Positions 18,138-26,795 of a DNA stretch of 64,000 nt are shown one piece after another. Made by a program: the position numbers and the translations under genes. This DNA comes from Lysobacter antibioticus HS124 (GTDB lineage Bacteria > Pseudomonadota > Gammaproteobacteria > Xanthomonadales > Xanthomonadaceae), in NCBI RefSeq assembly GCF_000336385.2, contig NZ_HG424460.1:31633-95632 (forward strand), in the 5' to 3' direction. Numbering within the stretch: position 1 is the first letter of the stretch; the number at the start of each line of letters is the position of its first letter. The notes under the pieces are model-generated. The model saw only the letters and a program-made list of their open reading frames with translations, was not told the DNA's origin and did not search any database.

Positions 18138-18242
18138 GCCGCTTGCCGGTGGCGCAGGCGCGTTGCAAGATCGGAGCGTGACCGCATCGCGACCGCGCTC
18201 GCTGCTTGCGACGGCATTCGTTTCCCTCCCGGATGCAATCCC

Positions 18243-18626
18243 ATGGACGCCGCCCAGGCCCGCGCCCTGATCGAACGCTATATCGCCGCCTACAACGCCT
18301 TCGACATCGACGGGATGCTCGCGACCCTGGCGCCGCAGCTGCGGTTCGAGAACTGGAGCGGCGGCCAGCTGACCGCCGAGGCCGACGGCATCGAAGCGTT
18401 TCGTGTGTTGGCCGAACAGGGCGCCCAGTTGTTCGCGCAGCGCGAGCAGCGCGTGCTCGACCTGCGCCTGGACAGCGCCCGAGCCGAAGCCGACATCGGC
18501 TATCGCGGCCGGCTGGCGCTGGACCTGCCCGGCGGCCCGCCGGCCGGCACGGTGCTGGAACTGCAGGGCACCAGCGAGTTCGGCTTCGCCGACGGCCGCA
18601 TCGCCCGCATCGTCGACCGCAGTTGA
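18243..18626 (+). CDS. NTF2/SnoaL-like family protein
   Basis: 127 residues, the usual length of a single cone-shaped NTF2 domain: N-terminal helices (AQARALIERYIAAYNAFDIDGMLATL), strands with aromatic residues (LRFENWSGGQ) and a closing strand GTSEFGFADGRIARIVDRS. Members include isomerases, cyclases and binding proteins. No catalytic dyad can be assigned. An ATG at 18243 follows CCCGGATGCAATCCC, with no strong ribosome site. Confidence 0.8.
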   Translation: MDAAQARALIERYIAAYNAFDIDGMLATLAPQLRFENWSGGQLTAEADGIEAFRVLAEQGAQLFAQREQRVLDLRLDSARAEADIGYRGRLALDLPGGPPAGTVLELQGTSEFGFADGRIARIVDRS

Positions 18627-18756
18627 GCTGAGGGGCCCCGTCCGGCGTGTCCGCCATCGGGATGGCGGGGCGTGGCTTCGTCTAGTTCGCGTGCGCGTCC
18701 CCGCTCATTGCCACCAACAGCCGGAGCAAGCCGGGCTTCAGGATTACCGACGGCAT

Positions 18757-19266
18757 TCATCCTTGGGGGGGCGTGCCGGTTGGCGTAGGCGCAGGCGCTT
18801 GCCGGAGCCCGTCGAACATCGTGCAGTAATGGCGTACATCGCCGCGTCTGTCGGTGTAGGGCGGATGCATCGCCAAGCATTTGTCCAGGGCCGATTCGCG
18901 TTGCGCGGCGGCCAGGACGGCGGGATCCCTTTCGGCCATGACGCCCAGAAGGCCGATGTAGCCCATCGACAGCATTCCTTCGTCTCGGGTCTCGATGCGC
19001 GTGAGCAAGCGGGCCGCCATCGCGGGAGTTCGCTCGGTCACGTAGCGTTGCGGAAATCCGATGTTGGGCGGATGCGAAGTGCCCATATTGCAGGCCACCA
19101 GATCCAGCAGTTCCTCATCGTCCAGTTCGCCCAACCGGGTGGCCAGCTCCTGTTCGTCCAGGTCCCAGGTGTTGGTCAGTCCGTAGCAGCTGGGTTCGGC
19201 CCAGCGCGGCGGAGCGCAGGCCGCCGCCAGGGCGGTAAGAAGCAGTATCGGCAGGAGTCTGGGCAT
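18757..19266 (-). CDS. predicted lipoprotein of unknown function (orphan island)
   Basis: 169 residues from ATG 19266: MPRLLPILLLTALAAAC is a lipoprotein signal with the Cys at 17. The mature part has CYGLTNTWDLDEQELATRL, a segment LDDEELLDLVACNMGTSHPP and a Cys-containing end. It is last in a run of eight minus-strand small genes and 17 bases from its upstream neighbour. No family recognised. Confidence 0.6.
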   Translation of the reverse strand: MPRLLPILLLTALAAACAPPRWAEPSCYGLTNTWDLDEQELATRLGELDDEELLDLVACNMGTSHPPNIGFPQRYVTERTPAMAARLLTRIETRDEGMLSMGYIGLLGVMAERDPAVLAAAQRESALDKCLAMHPPYTDRRGDVRHYCTMFDGLRQAPAPTPTGTPPQG

Positions 19267-19283
19267 GCGGCCGAATGTCTGGA

Positions 19284-19685
19284 TCAAGCCGACCCGAGAA
19301 GCGGCATCGGCGGGGCGGGGTGTTTCTCTTTCGAGCCCCCGGGCCGATCCGGCGCGCAGACCAGATGAACGACGTCCGACGAGCGTTCGTACCGTCCCCA
19401 GGGCAGGACCAGATAGCGCTTTATATGCCAAGACCCGTGCAGGTCGAGCGGTACCATGTAGTCAGTCTCCACCAGGAACGGCCCTGCGACTGTTGCGGAC
19501 ACCATGTCGCGCGTCATCGCGACGGGGGCGCCTCTCATGCCCCTTCCGCGGATGCCTTTGCGTTGCAGGTCCTGAAACGTGTCGTCGGCGCAGGCGTCCA
19601 GGCTTTGCCACGCCGTGAGATAGCCGGCGCCGAGGACGAGCAGGCAAACCGTCGCCACGAGCAGGGTCTTTTTCCAAATGGTCAC
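19284..19685 (-). CDS. membrane-anchored small protein (orphan island)
   Basis: 133 residues from GTG 19685, which has AAGGAGC eight bases upstream; an ATG at 19715 lacks one. One N-terminal helix (KKTLLVATVCLLVLGAGYLTAW) anchors a periplasmic domain with SLDACADDTF, MVSATVAGPFLVETDYMVPL and a final VCAPDRPGGS. Function unknown. Confidence 0.6.
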   Translation of the reverse strand: MTIWKKTLLVATVCLLVLGAGYLTAWQSLDACADDTFQDLQRKGIRGRGMRGAPVAMTRDMVSATVAGPFLVETDYMVPLDLHGSWHIKRYLVLPWGRYERSSDVVHLVCAPDRPGGSKEKHPAPPMPLLGSA

Positions 19686-19755
19686 GCGGCGCTCCTTAGT
19701 TCCTCGAACGGGCACGTCGCTGCACGGCTCCGGCTGGCACGGTCATCACGGCGCA

Positions 19756-20145
19756 TCACGGCGCGGTCGGCTCGACCTCTTCCGCCTCCACCCCGAATTC
19801 CATCTCCATGGCGATCCGTACCAAGGCCGGAAAAGCGAACCAGTACTGTCGCCTCACCGCGTCCTTGACGAAATCTTCGCCGAACATCTCGCAGTAATGA
19901 CGTTGCTCCCATGGGGCCAGCCTGTCCCGATCTGCACGGAGCAGCGCGATCCTGTGCTTGAGCATCAGACGGCGGAAATCGCCGACATTGCCTATGCCGA
20001 CAGCGGAAAGCTCCGTCACCAACTCATCGTACGGCGCATTTCCGTAATCGTTCCGCCGCGGGAATATCTTGGATAGGACGGCATGTATCGACGCTGCCGT
20101 CAGTGGGCGCTGATGGATCCTTTTGCGGGCCGATATTCGTCTCAT
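19756..20145 (-). CDS. hypothetical soluble protein (orphan island)
   Basis: 129 residues, charged, predicted mostly helical, no signal peptide. Notable segments are [36 protein letters not shown] and [17 protein letters not shown]. The acidic C-terminus is common in toxin-neutralising immunity proteins, but that is only suggestive. No strong ribosome site before ATG 20145. Confidence 0.5.
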
Positions 20146-20170
20146 GGCGTTCTATCGTGTCAAGGCGGCT

Positions 20171-20710
20171 TTACTGGAACGAATTGTCGGGCGCCGGCCG
20201 CTTGGGCGGCAAACAGTCGTGACCGCGGCTGACGATACTGCCCGCCAGCTGATAGCACTCGAACAGCTGGCGATCATTGCGGTAGCCGGAATACACCAGG
20301 AAGGATATGGCGCCGCCTCGCTGAGCCTGGCGGACCCGGCTGGGGGCGCCGGGCAGCCGGCCCAGGCGTATTGCCGCAACCGGGCCGTCGTCGGTACGGG
20401 CAAGGCGATAGACGTAGCCCTCATTGGCCGAAAGGTGGGCCAGTCCGGTAAAGACGAAGACGCCTTCCGGGTTTTCGACGATTCCATGGACGTTCTCGTT
20501 CAGCACCGTCTCCAGGTCGCCGTCGGCGTCCTGAAATACGAGCTTGCCGATCCATTCCCCGGCATCGGTTCCCGAGAGGCGGCCGCCGAACGCCTCGAGC
20601 GTGTGGTCCGCGACCACGACCCGATGCGGACGTTCGGGCACGGGTGCGGATTGCTCGGAGGAGCAGCCGCAGATCGCGATCAATGCCGTGAGCAGTAATG
20701 TACGGGACAT
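20171..20710 (-). CDS. predicted lipoprotein (orphan island)
   Basis: 179 residues from ATG 20710 (MSRTLLLTALIAICGC), a lipobox-like ICGC ending at Cys 16; the frame is open further upstream without start features. The mature part is beta-rich: HRVVVADHTLEAFGGRLSG, WIGKLVFQDADGDLETVL, GYVYRLARTDDGPVAAIRL. I do not recognise the family. It is 26 bases upstream of the 129-residue gene. Confidence 0.6.
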   Translation of the reverse strand: MSRTLLLTALIAICGCSSEQSAPVPERPHRVVVADHTLEAFGGRLSGTDAGEWIGKLVFQDADGDLETVLNENVHGIVENPEGVFVFTGLAHLSANEGYVYRLARTDDGPVAAIRLGRLPGAPSRVRQAQRGGAISFLVYSGYRNDRQLFECYQLAGSIVSRGHDCLPPKRPAPDNSFQ

Positions 20711-20744
20711 GGGGTGGCTTCCGGAGCTCGACTTGCGTCGTCGT

Positions 20745-21113
20745 TCAAAGCGGGGTTCGGCCATGGAACCCGACAAACAGCGTTTTGAGATTGGCCGGCA
20801 CGTGCGGCCAGCCTGTCCGTGCCGCGTCGGTTCCATGGGGCCAGAAAAGGTTCTCGACGTAGTAGACGTCGATGTACTCGTGCTCGATCGGGGAGCAGTC
20901 CAGCAGACGCTTGGACATGAAGGACAGGTAGGCGGTGCCGGTAGCGATATCGTTTTGGGCGAAGGCCTCGGTGGTGGCGATGGCGAACTGCTCCATCCGA
21001 TCGGTGAGCATGATGCTGTCGTGGCGTTCCATGCGAGGCTGGATTTCTGGGAAGGCCTTGCAAATGTCGTTAAGAAAACGCTCGATGAGGGCGTTGTCGA
21101 CAGCGGATTTCAT
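20745..21113 (-). CDS. DUF7674-like small protein, possible immunity protein (orphan island)
   Basis: 122 residues from ATG 21113 with AGGA upstream. An all-helical pattern: LIERFLNDICKAFPEIQPRM, then TDRMEQFAIATTEAFAQND, YLSFMSKRLLDCSPIEHEYI and DVYYVENLFW. From memory this resembles the DUF7674 group, whose members often sit in toxin/immunity neighbourhoods. The assignment is by pattern only. No toxin gene is visible nearby. Confidence 0.6.
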   Translation of the reverse strand: MKSAVDNALIERFLNDICKAFPEIQPRMERHDSIMLTDRMEQFAIATTEAFAQNDIATGTAYLSFMSKRLLDCSPIEHEYIDVYYVENLFWPHGTDAARTGWPHVPANLKTLFVGFHGRTPL

Positions 21114-21132
21114 GTCTGTTCCTGGAGTCCCG

Positions 21133-21417
21133 TTAGCCGAACCGAATCCGCCCGACGATGAGGGGACGGGCCGGCCTGCGGGCGAGTCCTAGACTAAGCC
21201 CTGGGCAGCGGGCGGCCAGCCAGATGCCGGATGCCAACAGACCCGCGCCGATGGCCACCTGACACGGCAACTCACCGATTGAGGGAGGCGGCCCGAACGG
21301 ATCGTGGTCGTCGGCGAGCTGAGCGCCGCCAGGGTCGGCCATCGCCAGCAATGCGAAGACCAAGATGCCGGCTCCTAGCGACGAACCCAGATAGCCGACG
21401 ACTTTGCTGATTCCCAT
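21133..21417 (-). CDS. small two-helix membrane protein (orphan island)
   Basis: 94 residues from ATG 21417 with GGAG upstream. Two hydrophobic segments (VVGYLGSSLGAGILVFALLAM and CQVAIGAGLLASGIWLAAR) flank an acidic, Pro-rich loop. Function unknown. Confidence 0.55.
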   Translation of the reverse strand: MGISKVVGYLGSSLGAGILVFALLAMADPGGAQLADDHDPFGPPPSIGELPCQVAIGAGLLASGIWLAARCPGLSLGLARRPARPLIVGRIRFG

Positions 21418-21471
21418 GCTGCTGGCTCCAGGGGGCGTTGCGGTTGGGCGAGGAGTCGCTCGTCCGAGGGC

Positions 21472-21762
21472 TCAGCCGAGTTGGTTGGCGGAGCGAACCC
21501 AGGCCATGTCCTCGCAGTCCTCGCTCACCAGCACCCATCCAGCGCTCGGGGTGTCGAGCATGATGCCCTCGCCGAACTCGGACTTGAACCAGTCCGCACT
21601 GCCCGCCTCGTGTTCGGGAAACTGATCGGTGCTGATGATGAAGACGACCGTCGACAGCTCCTCGTCGCCGGACCAGCGAACCAGGTCGCCGATGCGTATT
21701 TCTGTGTCGGTTTCGGGATAGAAGAGGCGTTTCATGAGCGATCTGAAGTTGATTCGAACCAT
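21472..21762 (-). CDS. small acidic protein, immunity-like (orphan island)
   Basis: 96 residues from ATG 21762; an internal ATG at 21735 is an alternative start and neither has a strong ribosome site. Beta-rich: TEIRIGDLVRWSGDEELSTV, WFKSEFGEGIMLDTPSAGWV and LVSEDCEDMAWV. Strong net negative charge in a single small domain. The pattern recalls immunity proteins of contact-dependent systems, but I cannot name a family. Confidence 0.55.
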   Translation of the reverse strand: MVRINFRSLMKRLFYPETDTEIRIGDLVRWSGDEELSTVVFIISTDQFPEHEAGSADWFKSEFGEGIMLDTPSAGWVLVSEDCEDMAWVRSANQLG

Positions 21763-21804
21763 GCCGCCCAGCGCTGCGGCGGTGCATGCGTTGGAGGCTC
21801 TGAA

Positions 21805-22047
21805 CTAGCGCGTCTCGTCGCGACGTCTGGTCCTGGTGGCCGTCGCATACAGGCTTAGGCCGATGACGATAAACGCTTGCATGAGCAAGCCCACCAGCCA
21901 CCAGCGCGGCCAGACGAATCCGACCGCGATCGAGACGGCGCAAACGCCGGACACGAAGGCTTTCGCCGTCAGGCTCGCGCGGGTAGCCGCCAGGAACCAG
22001 AGCGTCGCCGCCATGGCGGCCAACAAGGCGGTCAGCGCGTACGGCAT
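21805..22047 (-). CDS. small membrane protein (orphan island, first gene)
   Basis: 80 residues, three hydrophobic segments (LTALLAAMAATLWFLAAT, FVSGVCAVSIAVGFVW, WWLVGLLMQAFIVIGLSLYA) and a basic tail TRTRRRDETR. First of the eight co-directional genes. The 230 bases upstream to the tRNA show no further gene. Confidence 0.5.
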   Translation of the reverse strand: MPYALTALLAAMAATLWFLAATRASLTAKAFVSGVCAVSIAVGFVWPRWWLVGLLMQAFIVIGLSLYATATRTRRRDETR

Positions 22048-22241
22048 GGGCAGGATCGGTCCGATATCGGAAGGCGTCGTCGCCAGCCTACTGCATGGAT
22101 CAGGGCGGGCGATCGGGCGGCACGTCCCGGAAGGCTGCGACCGCGATGCCGCCGGACGATCTTCGGCGCGGCCTCGCAGGCATGCGGCCGCAGCTCGCGA
22201 AAACCCGGATCCGGCGCAACGGCCTGAATCGTCCAGGCGAA

Positions 22242-22272
22242 AAAAAACCGACGAAGCATCGTCGGTTTTTTA
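22242..22272 (-). terminator. terminator after tRNA-Ala (bidirectional)
   Basis: Stem CCGACGA/TCGTCGG flanked by A7 on one side and T6 on the other. Confidence 0.85.
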
Positions 22273-22277
22273 GGACT

Positions 22278-22353
<76 letters not shown>

Positions 22354-22393
22354 AAGTCAGGATGGGAAGTCTAACGGGGACGGACGCGTCGCG

Positions 22394-23497
22394 CTAGTCC
22401 CTGTTCGCGAGCAGGGGCGCCAGGGCCGGTTCCAGGGCGCTGCGGCGCCAGCCGGACAAGGCCTCCGGCCAGATGCCGTGGTCGAGCAGGGCTTCCAGCC
22501 AACGGCGCGAGGCGAGCACGCCGTCGGGCAGGCCGAGCGCGGCGCTGCGTTGGGCGACGGCGTCCTGCAATTGGCGCAGGCGCTGCTTGTCGCGGGTCTC
22601 GGCGACGGCGGCGTCGGGGGCCTGGTCTTCGTCGGCCAGCGGCGTCGACAGTGCGGTCCAGATCGCGTCGGCGAGCTTGCGCGGGGCCTTGGGGTGCGCG
22701 TCGAGCAGGCGCTGCAGGGCGTCGCGGTCGCTCGGGGCCTGCTTGGCCAGGGTCGCGGCGAGTTCGTTGTCGAGGATCCAACTGCGCGGCTTGTCGCTGT
22801 CGCGCGCGTAGCCGTCGCGCCAGCGCAGCAGGCGCAGCAGGCGGCGCTGCGCGGCGGCGTCGAGGAACTGGGCGCTGCGCATCGACAGGTGCGGCCAGCG
22901 CTCGGGCGCTTCGTTCTCGGCGTTGGCAACGGTGCGGGCGGCGTCCTCGGCCAGCCAGTCGCGGCGGCCGAGTTGGCCGAGCAGGCCGTCGAGGGCGTCG
23001 TGCATGGCGAACAGATGGCGCACGTCGTCGGCGGCGTACTCCAACTGCGAAGGCGAGAGCGGGCGACGCAGCCAGTCGGAGCGGGTCTCGCCCTTGGCCA
23101 GGGTCACGCCGGTGAGTTGTTCGACCAGTTTCTGGTAGCCCAGGCCGCCGCCGATGCCGGCCAGGGCCGCGGCTTGCTGGGTGTCGAACAGCGGCTTGGG
23201 CACCACGCCGCAAGCGCGCTTGAACGCGACCAGGTCTTCGCTGGGGCTGTGGGCGATCTTGAGGATGGCGGTGTCGGCCAGGATCGGCGCCAGCGCCTCG
23301 GCGATGCCCGGGCGCAGCGGGTCGATCAACAGGATGACCGGCTCGGCCTCGGCTTCGCGCTCGATCGCGATCTGCACCAGGGCCAGCTGCGGCCAATACG
23401 TGCGTTCGCGGATGAATTCGGTGTCCAGCCCGATCCGAGCGGGCTTGGGGTCGAAGTGCGCGAGCAGCGCGGCGGGCGTGGTGATCCAGTGGGGCAT
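22394..23497 (-). CDS. rnd: ribonuclease D
   Basis: 367 residues from ATG 23497 (MPHWITTPAALLAHF). A 3'-5' exoribonuclease trimming tRNA and other stable RNA. DEDD-y residues are visible: GLDTEFIRERTY (Asp/Glu), KIAHSPSEDL (Asp) and EYAADDVRHL (Tyr/Asp). A first HRDC domain follows around 210-290 (DNELAATLAKQAPSDRDALQRL) and a second helical region closes the protein. It is immediately upstream of a tRNA gene on the same strand, fitting its role. Confidence 0.95.
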   Translation of the reverse strand: MPHWITTPAALLAHFDPKPARIGLDTEFIRERTYWPQLALVQIAIEREAEAEPVILLIDPLRPGIAEALAPILADTAILKIAHSPSEDLVAFKRACGVVPKPLFDTQQAAALAGIGGGLGYQKLVEQLTGVTLAKGETRSDWLRRPLSPSQLEYAADDVRHLFAMHDALDGLLGQLGRRDWLAEDAARTVANAENEAPERWPHLSMRSAQFLDAAAQRRLLRLLRWRDGYARDSDKPRSWILDNELAATLAKQAPSDRDALQRLLDAHPKAPRKLADAIWTALSTPLADEDQAPDAAVAETRDKQRLRQLQDAVAQRSAALGLPDGVLASRRWLEALLDHGIWPEALSGWRRSALEPALAPLLANRD

Positions 23498-23688
23498 GAG
23501 TCGTCGTTCGGGGCGCGGCGGCCGGTGCGGTGCCGGGGCGGGCGACAATAGCCTACTTTCCGCGCCGGGGCGCGAAGCGCGACCGCCGGCACGCTCGGCG
23601 GGGCTGGCACGGGCGCCGCGGCGGCGGGAACGCGGGCTGCGTGGCGGGGTCGAAGCGCTATGCTGGGGCGGTCCTGGTCGGCGAGGTC

Positions 23689-25527
23689 GTGGGTTTGCGC
23701 GCATTGGTGGGTTCGGGCATCGCGGTGTTGGCGCTGCTGGTCGGGTGCTCCGACCGGGACGGCAAGACGTCCGCGCCGCCGGCCGCGACGCGCGCACCGA
23801 TCATTACCGTCAGCGCCGATCAGGCCGTGTCGCCGGTGCCGGCCTGGCGCGCGCCGGCGGTCGCGGTCGACGCTGGCAATGCCGCGGCGCTGCGCAAGCG
23901 CGCCGCCGCCGCCCTGAGCGAGGGGGATTTGTACGCCAGCGCCGACTCGGCGATCCCGATCTATCTGGCCCTGCGCGAGTTCGCGCCGACCGACCGCCCG
24001 GTCGCGGTCGGCCTGGACCGGGCGGTGGCGCTGTTGCTGATGGAAGGCGAGGCCGCGCTCAAGCGCATCGACGATGAGCCGCTGGCCTTGCGCGAGGCGC
24101 ACCAGGCCGCGGCGGTGGCGCGCGCGGTCGCGCCGGAGCATCGCAAGGTCGAGGCCTATCTGGAGCGGCTGGATCGCGCCGACGAAGCGCAGGAGGCCAA
24201 TCGGCTCGGCGAGGTCGAGCTCAATGCCGGGCGCATCGGCGAAAGCGGGCAGGGCGGCGCGCTGGCGCGGTTCCGCGAGGCCTTGGAGCTGCGGCCCGGC
24301 GACGTGCGCGCGGCGCAGGGCATCGCCGCGGCCGAAAGCGCGCTGATCCGGCGCGCCGAGGTAGCGGCCGACCGCGACGATTACGCCGGCGCCGAGCGTT
24401 GGCTGGCCGCCGCGGCGCAGGTGCGGCCGAAGCTGGACACCGCCGCCGACGCCCAGGGCCGGATCGCGGCGCAGCGCCGCGCCCGCATCGGCCATCTGCG
24501 CGACGCCGGCATCGCCGCCCTGCCCAAGCTCGGCGGCATCGACGAGGCCCGCGGCAATCTGGCGACCTTGCTGCGCATCGCTCCGGCCGGCGATCCGGCG
24601 GCGATCGAGTTGCGCGAGCGGATCGAATTGGCGACCCACTACGGTTTGTTCCGCCCCGGCCAAGTGTTCACCGATGCGATGAATCTGGGCGGGCGCGGCC
24701 CGGCGATGGTGGTGATCCCGCATGGCGCGTTCCGGATGGGCGCCGACGCGGTCGAATCCGGTTCGAGCGATGCCGAGCGGCCGCTGCGCACGATCCGTTT
24801 CGACCGCGGCCTGGCGGTGTCGCGCTACGAGATCACCGTCGGCGAGTTCCGCCGCTTCATGAACGCCAGCAAGCACCGCCCGCGCGCCAACCGGCGCGGG
24901 TATTCCATCGCCTACGACGAACGCAGCGGCAACCTGGTCCGGCGCGGCGGGGTCGACTGGCGCTCCGACTATGCCGGCCGGCCCGCGGCCGACAACATGC
25001 CGGTGGTGCACGTCAGCGCCAAGGATGCGGTGGCCTATACCGAGTGGTTGTCGGCGATCACCGGCCAGCGTTACCGGCTGCCGAGCGAGGCCGAGTTCGA
25101 GTACGCCTTGCGCGCCGGCACCCAGGGCCGTTTCCCCTGGGGGGACGGGCCGCCGCCGGCGCGGGCCGGCAACCTGACCGGCAGCCTCGACGCCTCGCCC
25201 AGCGGCCGGCAGTGGCGCAACGCCTTCGACCGCTACGGCGACGGCGCCTGGGGGCCGGCTCCGGTCGGCCGCTACGCGCCGAATGCATTCGGTCTTCACG
25301 ACATGGCCGGCAATGTCAGCGAGTGGGTGGCCGATTGCTGGCACGACAACTACCGGCGCGCGCCCCGCGACGGCGCGGCCTGGTTCAATCCGGGCTGCCG
25401 CACGCGGGTGTTCCGCGGGCCGTCGTGGTCGAGTTCGCCGGCGCAGTCGCGCGCGGCCTGGCGCCAGGGCACCAGCGCCGACACCACCAACGGCCGCCTC
25501 GGGTTCCGGGTGGTGCGGGAGATTTGA
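23689..25527 (+). CDS. FGE-sulfatase (SUMF1-like) domain lipoprotein
   Basis: 612 residues from GTG 23689 (VGLRALVGSGIAVLALLVGC), giving a lipoprotein signal; TATGCT at about 23660 is a possible -10. Residues 60-370 are Ala-rich helical repeats resembling TPRs. The C-terminal 250 residues form the formylglycine-generating-enzyme fold: MVVIPHGAFRMGAD, VSRYEITVGEFRRFM, PVVHVSAKDAVAYTEWLS, YRLPSEAEFEYALRAGT, GLHDMAGNVSEWVADCW and RVFRGPSWSS. In the last segment the Cys expected before the Arg-Ser pair is absent (PAQSRAAWR), so sulfatase activation is unlikely. Many bacterial homologues are non-catalytic or act on other substrates. Confidence 0.85.
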   Translation: MGLRALVGSGIAVLALLVGCSDRDGKTSAPPAATRAPIITVSADQAVSPVPAWRAPAVAVDAGNAAALRKRAAAALSEGDLYASADSAIPIYLALREFAPTDRPVAVGLDRAVALLLMEGEAALKRIDDEPLALREAHQAAAVARAVAPEHRKVEAYLERLDRADEAQEANRLGEVELNAGRIGESGQGGALARFREALELRPGDVRAAQGIAAAESALIRRAEVAADRDDYAGAERWLAAAAQVRPKLDTAADAQGRIAAQRRARIGHLRDAGIAALPKLGGIDEARGNLATLLRIAPAGDPAAIELRERIELATHYGLFRPGQVFTDAMNLGGRGPAMVVIPHGAFRMGADAVESGSSDAERPLRTIRFDRGLAVSRYEITVGEFRRFMNASKHRPRANRRGYSIAYDERSGNLVRRGGVDWRSDYAGRPAADNMPVVHVSAKDAVAYTEWLSAITGQRYRLPSEAEFEYALRAGTQGRFPWGDGPPPARAGNLTGSLDASPSGRQWRNAFDRYGDGAWGPAPVGRYAPNAFGLHDMAGNVSEWVADCWHDNYRRAPRDGAAWFNPGCRTRVFRGPSWSSSPAQSRAAWRQGTSADTTNGRLGFRVVREI

Positions 25528-25655
25528 CCGGCGCCGGTCGCGCGGCATGATGGCGCGATCGTCGTCGGCGATGGGGGCGGGCGGCGCGCGAGCGCCGCAC
25601 GGCCGGTCAGCAACGAAGCGGGCGCGGGCCCGCAGGCAGTTTCGGGAGTAGGCAG

Positions 25656-26576
25656 ATGCGGATCGATCCTATGGGCGGCGCGAGCCGCGGGCAGCGGCGC
25701 GGGTTCGGCGGGTTCCGCTGGTGGATCCTGGCCCTGTTCGCGGTCTATGCGGCATGGCAGTGGTTCGGCAGCGCCAAGACCGATCCCTACACCGGCGAGA
25801 AGGCGCACTACGGCACCACCGCCGACGAGGAAGTGCAGCTCGGCGCGCAGGCCTTCCAGCAGGTGCTGGGCGACGCCAATGCCCAGCGTGCGCTGTTGCC
25901 GGCGAACGCGCCGGAAAGCCAGGCGGTGCGCGAGATCGCCCAGCGCCTGATCGGCAAGGTGCCGCAGGTCGCCGAATCGCTGGCGGCGGCCAACCAGCAG
26001 ACCGCGCCGACCGATTACCGCAGCTTCCAGTGGGACGTGGCGGTGATCGATTCGCAGGAAGCCAACGCCTTCTGTCTGCCCGGCGGCAAGATGGCGGTCT
26101 ACACCGGCCTGCTGCCGGTGACCCAGAACGCCGACGCGTTGGCGGTGGTGATGGGGCACGAGATCGCCCACGCCCTGCTGCGCCACGGCTCGCAGCGCAT
26201 GGCCCAGCAGAAGCTGGTGCAGATGGGCCAGATCGCCACCGGCATGGCGGTGGGCGGCATGGACCCGCAACAGCAGCAGATGATCATGGGCGCGCTCGGC
26301 GCCGGTGCCCAGTACGGGCTGATCCTGCCCTACGGGCGCAACCACGAGACCCAGGCCGACCAGGTCGGACTGATGCTGGCGGCGGCGGCTTGCTACGACC
26401 CGCGCCAGGCGGTACCGCTGTGGGAGCGCATGTCCCAGCTCGGCGGCGGCCAACGCCCGCCGGAGTTCGCCTCGACCCACCCGGACCCGGCCAACCGCAT
26501 CCAGAGCCTGCAAGCGCTGATGCCGCGCGCGCTGCAGTTCTACCAGGCGAACTGCGCGAACCGGCCGTTGCGGTGA
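25656..26576 (+). CDS. M48 family metalloprotease (LoiP/Oma1-like)
   Basis: 306 residues. An N-terminal membrane helix (WWILALFAVYAAWQWF) is followed by the peptidase domain with the zinc motif HEIAH (168-172) and the third-ligand region NHETQADQVGLML. FCLPGGKMAVYTGLLP is typical of M48 enzymes. Periplasmic or membrane quality control is the usual role. It is not a lipoprotein here, unlike E. coli LoiP. Confidence 0.9.
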   Translation: MRIDPMGGASRGQRRGFGGFRWWILALFAVYAAWQWFGSAKTDPYTGEKAHYGTTADEEVQLGAQAFQQVLGDANAQRALLPANAPESQAVREIAQRLIGKVPQVAESLAAANQQTAPTDYRSFQWDVAVIDSQEANAFCLPGGKMAVYTGLLPVTQNADALAVVMGHEIAHALLRHGSQRMAQQKLVQMGQIATGMAVGGMDPQQQQMIMGALGAGAQYGLILPYGRNHETQADQVGLMLAAAACYDPRQAVPLWERMSQLGGGQRPPEFASTHPDPANRIQSLQALMPRALQFYQANCANRPLR

Positions 26577-26584
26577 GGCTGAGG

Positions 26585-26640
26585 TAGCAGCGACGGCGAC
26601 AGCAACTCCTTCCTGCCCCCCCCTTTTTCGAAGGGGAAGA
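26585..26640. repeat. dispersed intergenic repeat, copy 1
   Basis: AGCAGCGACGGCGACAGCAA followed by a C-run, CTTTTTCGAAGGGG and AGAACAGCGAAGG. A related sequence occurs in inverted orientation at 58512-58570 and in part at 58590-58632; a degenerate one lies around 31150-31200. Confidence 0.55.
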
Positions 26641-26663
26641 ACAGCGAAGGCTAACCACAGAAC

Positions 26664-26693
26664 GAAAAAGCCCGCCGGTCGGCGGGCTTTTTC
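26664..26693. terminator. bidirectional terminator
   Basis: GAAAAAGCCCGCC/GGCGGGCTTTTTC with a GGTC loop, between convergent M48 protease and SDR genes. A GGGATT-type heptamer tract follows at 26763-26794. Confidence 0.9.
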
Positions 26694-26795
26694 GTTGCGC
26701 GTGCGGCCTCGTCGTGCGTTGGAAGGAGGTCGGCATCGAACGGCCCCGGCTTCGGCCTTCACCAATCCCCCGTCCCCCATCCCTAATCCCCGCGT

